Origin: a virus | DNA: 30,850 nucleotides | Strand: one strand, 5' to 3' | IMG/VR virus record: IMGVR_UViG_3300009151_000250 | Span: 1-30,850 of that record | Notes under the pieces: generated by a model | The model's input: only the letters and a program-made list of their open reading frames with translations | What the model was told of the DNA's origin: nothing | The model's database searches: none | Position numbers and translations under genes: made by a program | Part shown: one piece after another, positions 23,002 to 29,614 of the stretch | Numbering within the stretch: the first letter of the stretch is position 1 | How the letters are laid out: each line of letters opens with the position of its first letter

Positions 23002-23030
23002 AAAAAAGCCCCCATTTCTGGAGGCTTTTT
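23001..23030 (-). terminator. Intrinsic terminator after the scaffold gene
   Basis: Stem AAAAAGCC/GGCTTTTT (23003-23010 with 23023-23030), with a C/A mismatch and two more CC/GG pairs around a 6-nt loop. Leftward it is followed by a run of seven T (complement of 23007-23001). It ends the gp21-core-gp22 transcript, immediately before the capsid promoter. Confidence 0.75.
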
Positions 23031-23050
23031 GTAAAAAAGCTGATTTATTA

Positions 23051-24010
23051 TTATACTAGTTTGTTCTTAAAAAGAGAAAGATAAGATTCAGCTACAAACT
23101 GCTCACCTGTTTCGTCATTTCCGGCAGAACTAAAAGATTTTGTGGTTCTCTTTGTTTCCTGCATATTTTCTACTAGTACATCTGCATTACGAGTTTTTGG
23201 CTTCGTGGATTCTTTAAGCATTTCTAAATTTTCTTCTTCGCGCTTATCGAACATTTCTAAAACATAATTAAAGTTTTCGTTAATAAATTTTGAGCTCTTT
23301 TCTGCAAGTACGCGTTGCATATAAGATTTTTTATTTGCTGGAAGATTTGAAGTTTTCTTCTCTAATAAAAGACTTGTTTCGATTTTTTCTACTTTTTCGT
23401 TTAATAATTGAGCGCTTTTAGCAGCACTTGCTGCTTTTGCATTTGCTTCATCTATTTGACGTTTGCCATCAAGTAAAGCTTCTTTTACACTCTCGTTAAT
23501 AAATGTTTCATCTAAGCTCACTAAACGTTTAATTTCATCAATAATTTTAGCAGAACGGGTGTTCATTGTAGCTTCTTGAATTTGTTGGGTAGGAATCGCT
23601 TTATCAATATAAAGTTCAAGATAACTAGAGACGTTTTCAACTAATGTTTTCTTAAATTCATCTGCACTACCCTTGAGTGCACCTTCATACATTTTAACTA
23701 ATTTTTGTAATTTAGCGGAATGATCAATATCAATTTTATTTAAAGCTGTAGAGAATTGTTTAGCATGTACTTCATCGATACGGGACACAATTTTAGTTAA
23801 CTTTGCTGTATGGTCAGCATCAATAGCTTCTAGAACTTTTTCTAGTTTAGCAGAGTACTCTTCATCCTGTTGAACAAGAGCTGCTTCAACAGCGAGGGTT
23901 GCCTTGTCTTCAGCTTTCTTTTCGACAGCTTCAGAAATAGCTTTTAGTGTGTCCTCGGATAAGAGGTCTTTTGTTGCCTCTTTAAGAATTGTGGAAATGT
24001 CTTGGCTCAT
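23051..24010 (-). CDS. gp22: Prohead core scaffold, T4 gp22-like, 319 aa
   Basis: The protein is highly charged and helical throughout, with no Cys or membrane segment, as expected for gp22. T4 gp22 starts with an L-I-A-E site; this one starts DISTILKEATKD with L9-K10-E11. Residues 49-108 are four 15-residue repeats beginning DEEY, DADH, DEVH and DIDH. Several more L-x-E-type sites are spread along it (LNEKV, VLAEKSS), which suits degradation by the prohead protease. It lies between the protease and the capsid gene, the standard T4 order. T4 gp22 is about 269 residues, so this is longer. Confidence 0.85.
   Translation of the reverse strand: MSQDISTILKEATKDLLSEDTLKAISEAVEKKAEDKATLAVEAALVQQDEEYSAKLEKVLEAIDADHTAKLTKIVSRIDEVHAKQFSTALNKIDIDHSAKLQKLVKMYEGALKGSADEFKKTLVENVSSYLELYIDKAIPTQQIQEATMNTRSAKIIDEIKRLVSLDETFINESVKEALLDGKRQIDEANAKAASAAKSAQLLNEKVEKIETSLLLEKKTSNLPANKKSYMQRVLAEKSSKFINENFNYVLEMFDKREEENLEMLKESTKPKTRNADVLVENMQETKRTTKSFSSAGNDETGEQFVAESYLSLFKNKLV
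23687..23866 (-). repeat. Four 45-nt tandem repeats in the scaffold gene
   Basis: These bases encode residues 49-108 of the scaffold as four units of exactly 15 residues. The units start D-E-E-Y, D-A-D-H, D-E-V-H and D-I-D-H, and three of them carry AKL then a hydrophobic end. DNA identity is low, protein periodicity is clear, indicating an old duplication kept as a helical rod. Confidence 0.6.
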
Positions 24011-24021
24011 ATCGTATTAAA

Positions 24022-24029
24022 TATTTAGT
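24022..24029 (-). promoter_or_regulatory. T4-late-type promoter element for the scaffold
   Basis: ACTAAATA on the minus strand ends 12 nt before the ATG at 24010, giving a predicted 6-nt leader. Weakest spacing of the series. Confidence 0.35.
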
Positions 24030-24045
24030 AAACTGGGTTTAATTA

Positions 24046-24207
24046 TCAGGATTTTTTGTTGTTTTTGTTTGCAAGCACTGTATCCGCTTTCTGGATACGG
24101 TTTTTTAATTTTTCATTAATAACTGCTCGTAATGTAGAATTAGCAGCAGAGTAATTATTATCCACTACATGCTTAATAAAGCTAGCAATTTGTTTCTTTT
24201 GATTCAT
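24046..24207 (-). CDS. Small prohead-core-like protein, 53 aa
   Basis: ATG at 24207 follows the protease stop by 1 nt and ends at TGA 24046-24048. The sequence (FIKHVVDNNYSAANSTLRAV, then INEKLKNRIQKAD) is a helical pair with the pattern NYS-x-AN-x2-L-x2-VI-x2-KL-x2-RI. I know this pattern from short proteins and protein starts in T4-like phages. In T4 the small core proteins gp67 and gp68 are encoded in the same head module, next to gp21. I infer a minor core component. It shares its transcript with the protease. Confidence 0.6.
   Translation of the reverse strand: MNQKKQIASFIKHVVDNNYSAANSTLRAVINEKLKNRIQKADTVLANKNNKKS
24077..24106 (+). terminator. Possible antisense intrinsic terminator
   Basis: Stem ACTGTATCC/GGATACGGT (9 bp with one T-G pair; 24077-24085, 24093-24101) with a 7-nt loop and six T (24101-24106). 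It points rightward, inside leftward genes, and no rightward gene precedes it. It may stop antisense transcription, or be chance in coding sequence. Confidence 0.3.
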
Positions 24208-24208
24208 A

Positions 24209-24868
24209 TTATTTAAGATTGTTAATAAAGCGAATGATTTGCTCTTTTAAATAGCCATCAATATCTTTTTTAGGTAATGTACCAAGTTTACCTTGAAATG
24301 CGTCGTATACTTCTTCGTAACGACCGTCTTGCTTTATAATAAAATTTTTTGATTCTAAAATACCATTAACAAATGCGCCAGGAGCAGAAGGATCAGCTAC
24401 TGCATCAACTGTAATAAGTTTCATGTTTTTAACATGATTAACACCGCCGCTTTCGTAGACCTCGCCGAGTGCTCTAGAAGACATTCCCATTTTTACACCA
24501 TCTTGAACTAACGATCTCATAATCTCTCCTAATGGGGTGCGCAAAATTTTACTTTTACCTTTAACCAAATTACCATCCATTTTTAATTCAGTAATTAAAT
24601 GACAAGCTCTTTCACTACTAACATTAGCACTATTAGGATGTTCTAACTCTCCTAAAGCTCTGCTAGTTTTAACAAATTCATTATTATAACGTTCTACTTC
24701 TTGAGCCATTTCATCTTTATTATATATGCGATTGTTGCGGTTTTTTTCTTCTGCAACCATATAAACACCGGACACATAAATATTAGCAGGCTTATCTTTG
24801 TTGCCTTCTTCTATTAAAAAATCAAGTCCCTCAGTAATAGGGGTTTGAGTTATAAGCTTGTAAAACAT
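24209..24868 (-). CDS. gp21: Prohead protease, T4 gp21-like, 219 aa
   Basis: The catalytic region is visible: ALGELEHP with H77, then VKMGMSSRALG with S130 (or S131), and VDAVADPSAPGAF with a likely catalytic Asp. The serine-protease fold of this family cuts head proteins after (L/I)-x-E during maturation and then digests itself. The protein also has I11-T12-E13 near its start, a possible self-cleavage site. T4 gp21 is 212 residues. It is first of the leftward head operon, behind a late element with a predicted 1-nt leader. Confidence 0.9.
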   Translation of the reverse strand: MFYKLITQTPITEGLDFLIEEGNKDKPANIYVSGVYMVAEEKNRNNRIYNKDEMAQEVERYNNEFVKTSRALGELEHPNSANVSSERACHLITELKMDGNLVKGKSKILRTPLGEIMRSLVQDGVKMGMSSRALGEVYESGGVNHVKNMKLITVDAVADPSAPGAFVNGILESKNFIIKQDGRYEEVYDAFQGKLGTLPKKDIDGYLKEQIIRFINNLK

Positions 24869-24874
24869 TACCTA

Positions 24875-24882
24875 TACTTATG
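24875..24882 (-). promoter_or_regulatory. T4-late-type promoter element for the prohead protease
   Basis: CATAAGTA on the minus strand ends 7 nt before the ATG at 24868, giving a predicted 1-nt leader. Confidence 0.45.
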
Positions 24883-24945
24883 CAAGCTTGCTAAAAAACT
24901 ATATAATTACTTGTATTTTTAGTAGTTTATAATAAAATATAGGCA

Positions 24946-25998
24946 ATGATACTCAAAGATGTAACAGCTACTATTTCTACGAGAGGGCGTCATAACACTA
25001 CATTACCTTTAGTTTTATCATCTCTTTTAAATCAAAATAAAAAACCTGGTAAAGTTTACGTGTATGACGATAACGATACTTTTGATGATCCAAGTAAGAA
25101 CGATGTACTTAAAAATATATTAACGGCTATGTCGGTGTGTGGTATTATGTGGTACTGGGAGCCTGGTTCTCGGATTGGTCAAGTAGCTAATCATGAAAGA
25201 GCTAGGAAATCCTGTACTACAACATATCTGTGGCGTATTGATGATGATAATATGCTCTTACCTAATACTTTAGAGGTAATGTATGATACTATAAATGCAG
25301 ATCCGGGTATTGGCGCAGTAAGCCCTTCTATAGTAGACCCTAAAAACTTAATGAACAACGCATTAGCTTCTAATAAAATGGAAGATATATTTTTAGGATT
25401 AAATGAACAGTGGAATTATAAACAAGAAATACAGCTTAAAGAAGTTGAGCATTTACAAGGCAGTACGTTTATGTATAGGGTTGCTGCTGCAAATCATGGT
25501 TATGACTTAACTTTATCTAGAAAAGGGCACCGGGAAGAAACTATATTCACGTATGAAATGGTACGAGCTGGATGGAAATTAATAGCGATACTTGGCTTAA
25601 CTACTTGGCATTTTCATTATCAGTCTGGCGGTATTCGTAGTGAAACAGATAATAGAATGGCTCATAATGACGAATTACACTTTAGAGACAAGTTAAATGA
25701 ATGGGGTATCAAACCAAGTAATTATAAGTTTTACTTTTTAGATAGTGGTCGTGGAGATCATTATATATTTAAAATGATGATACCAGAACTCTTAAAACGT
25801 TATAAAAACCATAAAATAGTTATTGCGTGTTGTTGGCCGGATTGTTTTTGGGATATTACAGACGAAAGAGTAAGATTATGTTCAATAGCAGATGCAGCTC
25901 CTTTTGTCAATAAAGATACTCATAATGTTTACAAATATATGTTCGATAATAACTGGAAAGGTCAAGTTATTGATGCTTATAAAAAGATATTACTATGA
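24946..25998 (+). CDS. GT2 glycosyltransferase fused to the N-terminal half of a GT9-like enzyme, 350 aa
   Basis: Residues 1-235 form a GT-A domain: VTATISTRGRHNTTLPLVLS, then VYVYDDND, LWRIDDDNML with the DDD motif (99-101), and WHFHYQSGG near 221. Residues 255-350 form a second domain: FYFLDSGRGDHYIFKMMIPE with G268-R-G-D-H272, then HKIVIACCWPDCF. This looks like the first half of heptosyltransferase-type GT9 proteins, where a G-x-G-D-H turn follows strand 1. The next gene overlaps by 4 nt and carries the GT9 second half. The first domain could transfer one sugar and the pair another. Confidence 0.75.
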   Translation: MILKDVTATISTRGRHNTTLPLVLSSLLNQNKKPGKVYVYDDNDTFDDPSKNDVLKNILTAMSVCGIMWYWEPGSRIGQVANHERARKSCTTTYLWRIDDDNMLLPNTLEVMYDTINADPGIGAVSPSIVDPKNLMNNALASNKMEDIFLGLNEQWNYKQEIQLKEVEHLQGSTFMYRVAAANHGYDLTLSRKGHREETIFTYEMVRAGWKLIAILGLTTWHFHYQSGGIRSETDNRMAHNDELHFRDKLNEWGIKPSNYKFYFLDSGRGDHYIFKMMIPELLKRYKNHKIVIACCWPDCFWDITDERVRLCSIADAAPFVNKDTHNVYKYMFDNNWKGQVIDAYKKILL

Positions 25999-26495
25999 AA
26001 ATTATAATTTGCCCATATTCTCAAAAGCTTCCTAAAGAAAAAATAACTGATAAAAATCCTTCAGGGGAAAATCCAAAAAATTATCCGTACTGGGAAGAGT
26101 TTATACAGCTATTAAAGCAACAATTACCCGATATAGAAGTAATACAAACCGGTGTTACGTCTGAACCTATTTTAAAGGGAGTAGATACTATTAAGCATAA
26201 TTTGTTTCAAAAAGATTTATTGGAAGTTGTAAAGCAATGCGATGCTTGGTTTTCAGTAGACAATCTATTTAATCATTTCTGTACGTATTATAAAATTCCA
26301 AACGGTTTTGTGTTGTTCGGACAATCTGATCCGAATATATATGGTTATAAGCAAAATACCAATTTAATTAAACACCGAAAATATTTAAGACCTGATCAAT
26401 TCGGTTATTGGTGGGAAAGACCATATATTAAAGAGGCGTTTGTAAGTGCAGAAGAACTGTTAAAAGTAGTACTACCAGTACTTAAGGCCTCCTAA
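25995..26495 (+). CDS. C-terminal half of a GT9-like glycosyltransferase, 166 aa
   Basis: It begins KIIICPYSQK and continues KNYPYWEEFIQLLKQQL, IEVIQTGVTSEPIL, HNLFQKDLLEVVKQCDAWFS and DNLFNHFCTYY. This is the donor-binding domain of heptosyltransferase-like enzymes: a nucleotide-binding strand, a helix, then I-x-Q-x-G and the S-V-D-N box before the acceptor-side helix. On its own it lacks the acceptor domain. That half is at the end of the upstream gene, and the two genes overlap by 4 nt (ATGA). I read them as two chains of one enzyme. Confidence 0.7.
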   Translation: MKIIICPYSQKLPKEKITDKNPSGENPKNYPYWEEFIQLLKQQLPDIEVIQTGVTSEPILKGVDTIKHNLFQKDLLEVVKQCDAWFSVDNLFNHFCTYYKIPNGFVLFGQSDPNIYGYKQNTNLIKHRKYLRPDQFGYWWERPYIKEAFVSAEELLKVVLPVLKAS

Positions 26496-26498
26496 GTA
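26491..26498 (+). promoter_or_regulatory. T4-late-type promoter element for gp13
   Basis: CCTAAGTA overlaps the stop of the GT9-like gene and ends 6 nt before the ATG at 26504, so the predicted +1 is the A of the start codon. Confidence 0.4.
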
Positions 26499-26503
26499 TA
26501 TGC

Positions 26504-27664
26504 ATGGCATACGCATACAATCCAACCCCTACACATACTAACGTATATGGTGCTAGTGGCTTTTATTTAAGATTTACAGCTATTAGCGGGTTTTCGTTAT
26601 CGGGTAATGATACACCAGATTTAAATGATGTACAGACTGGTTGGTTTGCAAACGGAGACACAGTTAATAATAGTTTAGTAGTAGCTATATCTGGACAAAA
26701 TACAAATACAGTTACATTTCAAATAAATCAATCTACAGCGCTATCTAACGGAACGTATAATTTTTCTAAGCTACGTTATGTAGCTCCTGTTACAACCTCT
26801 ACAGTTGGTCCGGCTGCATTTTTATCTACTAATTTAAACAATCGTATTCAAAGTTATGATATGTTAGCTGAACGTATATTTTTTCAGCTAGGTGCACCTT
26901 TAATTAATCTTGAAATAGCCTGTAATGCAGCATATGATATGATTGCATACGCAATAGAACAGTTTACCCGCTTTACTCCTGGTACTGAAGAACTATTAAT
27001 ATTTGATTCAAGTCTTTATACACCAAGACAAGGCATTAAACTAGACACACTCGTTAATTTTACACCAGAACTCTCTGGTTGGGATTCAACATTTCAGTCC
27101 GGTTGGGATCCAGACTTAAATGATTATAGAAAAATTATAAACATTTATGATTTTACGCAAGGTACTAATGAGGGTGTTAATACATTGTTTACTATAGAAC
27201 AATCGTTAGCTCAACAAATGCATTTTGCTTATTCTTTAGGTAGTAAAGCGTTTGATATGATTACCTGGCATGTATTAAAAGACTGGTTAAAGACTCGCGA
27301 AAAATTATTTGCACAAAAGCAATACTGCCGCTTTGACCCGCGTACTCAAGTTCTAAGAATTACTCCTGATCCTGGTATTAAAAGTACTAACGCTCGTTAT
27401 TGGGCTTGTGTCGGGGTTTATCTTGAAAGACCTATTAGAGATCTAGTAAAAGAGCGTTGGGTAATGGAATATGCTAAAGCGTTAATAAAAATTTCTATTG
27501 CTAATACTCGTGGCAAATTCGGTAACACTCAATTGTTTGGACAAGGTTCATTACAGTACTCTGATTTAATGAACCAAGGTATTAATGAAAAGAAAACTTT
27601 AGAAGATGAACTAAAGGGTGGTATGTCAGAAGTACAAGAACCACCTTTATTTTTTCTCGGTTAA
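26504..27664 (+). CDS. gp13: Neck protein, T4 gp13-like with an extra N-terminal domain, 386 aa
   Basis: From residue 129 the sequence LGAPLINLEIACNAAYDMIA fits T4 gp13 ([20 protein letters not shown], from memory). The C-terminus KERWVMEYAKALIKIS, then LMNQGINEKKTLEDELKGG and PPLFFLG, also fits gp13 (RWVKDYATALAKEL, a LEKEALREEL stretch, PPFGILVG). In T4, gp13 helps seal the head neck. The first 115 residues, with Thr/Asn-rich β-strands (YNPTPTHTNVYGASGF, GNDTPDLNDVQ), are extra. It is rightward, convergent with the portal gene 25 nt away. Confidence 0.7.
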   Translation: MAYAYNPTPTHTNVYGASGFYLRFTAISGFSLSGNDTPDLNDVQTGWFANGDTVNNSLVVAISGQNTNTVTFQINQSTALSNGTYNFSKLRYVAPVTTSTVGPAAFLSTNLNNRIQSYDMLAERIFFQLGAPLINLEIACNAAYDMIAYAIEQFTRFTPGTEELLIFDSSLYTPRQGIKLDTLVNFTPELSGWDSTFQSGWDPDLNDYRKIINIYDFTQGTNEGVNTLFTIEQSLAQQMHFAYSLGSKAFDMITWHVLKDWLKTREKLFAQKQYCRFDPRTQVLRITPDPGIKSTNARYWACVGVYLERPIRDLVKERWVMEYAKALIKISIANTRGKFGNTQLFGQGSLQYSDLMNQGINEKKTLEDELKGGMSEVQEPPLFFLG

Positions 27665-27689
27665 CCTGTCTATATAACCCTTTATTTGC

Positions 27690-29546
27690 TTAAGCTGTAG
27701 GTAAAGCACTTCCGCCACCGCCCACATTAGTAGGTCCAGCTGTATTACCTGGTTCAGGGGCCCCGCCCTCAGCCCCACCTACACCAGGTGTTTCAGGTCT
27801 ACCTGTAGGGCCAGGACCAAATGAAGGAGCTCCTCCAGCACCAGGAGGCATTCCACCACCACCGCCACCCATACCAGGGGCACCACCTTCTTGACCAGGA
27901 ACAACACCGTTAGTCATTGCTTCTTTCCAATTTTTACCTAAAGTTGTAATTTTATCAATTTCCCAGCTAAAACCAGCATCTTTCTTTAACCACTCTCTAT
28001 TAGCTAGTATTTCGTCATCATTCCATTTCATATACTTCTTAAGAGCATATGTCTTTGAAATAGTGTTTTCTGTTTGAGTAGCATTTTTAAAATTAGTAAA
28101 CTTAAGTTCTAGTAACTGTTGATCCCGCATTTCATCAAAATGCTTTGGCGGGTTAAGAATAATATTAACATCATTATCTTTGAGTTTATAATCTTTCCAT
28201 AAACCTTTTAACTTAAGATGTGTTATTAGAGTATCTTTTATTGTAGAAGCAAAATGTCTTTGTAATCTTACAATAAGTTTAGCAAATTTAAGTTCTTCCC
28301 TTAAAATTTCAGCCCCATCAGCAAACTTAGCATCAGGTGTAAGTCTATTGCTTGGTACTCTTAAAGCTTTGTAAAGTTTCTTTACAAAATAATTTAAATC
28401 ATCTAATTGACCTAAGTTCTGACCACCTTTTAATGTTTCTACTTTTGTACCAGTTTCTCCATTGCGGCGAGCAAACCAGTAACTATCTAGCATACTCTGA
28501 GGATCATAAACATTTACATTACCACCTTGATTAGAGTCGTAAGTGCGTTTTGACCAGTAATTTTGCATTAAACGTTTTAAGTATGCTTCTGCTTTTGCAG
28601 CGGGCATATTACCAACATCCACATAAAACGCTAAACGCTCTGGAGCTCTTACTAACCGATATACAACAATGCTATCTTCAATAAGAGATAATTGTTTGTA
28701 TGCGCGACGCGCCACTTCAAGATAAGGTAAACGAATTGTTTTGTTTTCGTTCCAAATATGAGAGTGTAAATAGGTTACTTGATGACGTTCTAAAGGAATA
28801 ATTTCCTTACCGTCTTTTTTAGGTCCACCGGAAGGCCCTCTATTAAATTGATTTGCTTGACCGGCTTGTTGGTCTTTAGGTACAGGCTTCTGAAGTATAT
28901 ACCCCTTGATAATCATATTTTGTACGTTATCAAAAATAGGATTTACATGTTCAGTAGGTATTTGAACTAAACTAATAATACCTGCTTCTTGATTATCTTC
29001 ATTAATTACGTTTTCAAAAAATAGCTCTGCATCAATAAGAATTGTTCTAAAATACTCCCACCCTTTATTATCTAAATTAAACATTTCCATTACTTGGTGG
29101 TAAGCTTTTTGTAATTCTGTCTTTTGTACAGATTCAAGCTTTTCACTTAATATTAATTGAGCGTACTGGCCTTTATCGTCTTTAACTAAAGCTTCATCAC
29201 AAATTTCATCTAAAGCATGGCTTATTTCTGCATATGAAGCCATAATACGATAATCAGCCACTCTTTTACCTTTATCAGAGTCTATTAATGCATAAAGATA
29301 ATCATGATAACCCTTATCAACTATGATACCGTTTAAGTTACTAGCAGGGTCTTTAGGATCCTGCACTATAGAAACTGCTTGTCTTAAGTTTCTTTCTTGT
29401 TGAGTAGTACCTATTTTCCAGAATGTCTCAAACTTTGGATTCAATTCAGATATATTGTCTATAACTGTAGAGTTACCGTTGTATGGCAGTTTATTAACAA
29501 AATTGTTAAAAGATTTCTGAAAAAAGTTTTGCTGTGGTTGAGCCAT
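27690..29546 (-). CDS. gp20: Portal protein, T4 gp20-like, 618 aa
   Basis: The middle contains a clear gp20 core: LSLIEDSIVVYRLVRAPERL, then YVDVGNMPAAKAEAYLKRLM, SYWFARRNGETGTKVETLKG and LYKALRVPSNRLTPD. T4 has very similar blocks (EDSLVIYRITRAPDRRVWY, YVDTGNMP, RRDGKAVTEVDTLPG, ALYMALRVPLSRI). The portal forms a dodecamer at one head vertex through which DNA passes. The first 60 residues are Asn/Gln-rich. The last 75 or so are low complexity, rich in Gly, Pro and Ala, which T4 gp20 lacks as far as I recall. A late element lies 8 nt before its ATG. Confidence 0.93.
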   Translation of the reverse strand: MAQPQQNFFQKSFNNFVNKLPYNGNSTVIDNISELNPKFETFWKIGTTQQERNLRQAVSIVQDPKDPASNLNGIIVDKGYHDYLYALIDSDKGKRVADYRIMASYAEISHALDEICDEALVKDDKGQYAQLILSEKLESVQKTELQKAYHQVMEMFNLDNKGWEYFRTILIDAELFFENVINEDNQEAGIISLVQIPTEHVNPIFDNVQNMIIKGYILQKPVPKDQQAGQANQFNRGPSGGPKKDGKEIIPLERHQVTYLHSHIWNENKTIRLPYLEVARRAYKQLSLIEDSIVVYRLVRAPERLAFYVDVGNMPAAKAEAYLKRLMQNYWSKRTYDSNQGGNVNVYDPQSMLDSYWFARRNGETGTKVETLKGGQNLGQLDDLNYFVKKLYKALRVPSNRLTPDAKFADGAEILREELKFAKLIVRLQRHFASTIKDTLITHLKLKGLWKDYKLKDNDVNIILNPPKHFDEMRDQQLLELKFTNFKNATQTENTISKTYALKKYMKWNDDEILANREWLKKDAGFSWEIDKITTLGKNWKEAMTNGVVPGQEGGAPGMGGGGGGMPPGAGGAPSFGPGPTGRPETPGVGGAEGGAPEPGNTAGPTNVGGGGSALPTA

Positions 29547-29553
29547 TTAGATA

Positions 29554-29561
29554 TATTTACA
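29554..29561 (-). promoter_or_regulatory. T4-late-type promoter element for the portal
   Basis: TGTAAATA on the minus strand ends 8 nt before the ATG at 29546, giving a predicted 2-nt leader. The surrounding TAAATATATC is shared with the elements of the capsid gene and the ferredoxin. Confidence 0.45.
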
Positions 29562-29614
29562 CTGTAGGTTGTTATTATATACTGGATTTGCTAAAATGCA
29601 AAGATGTTTTACTA

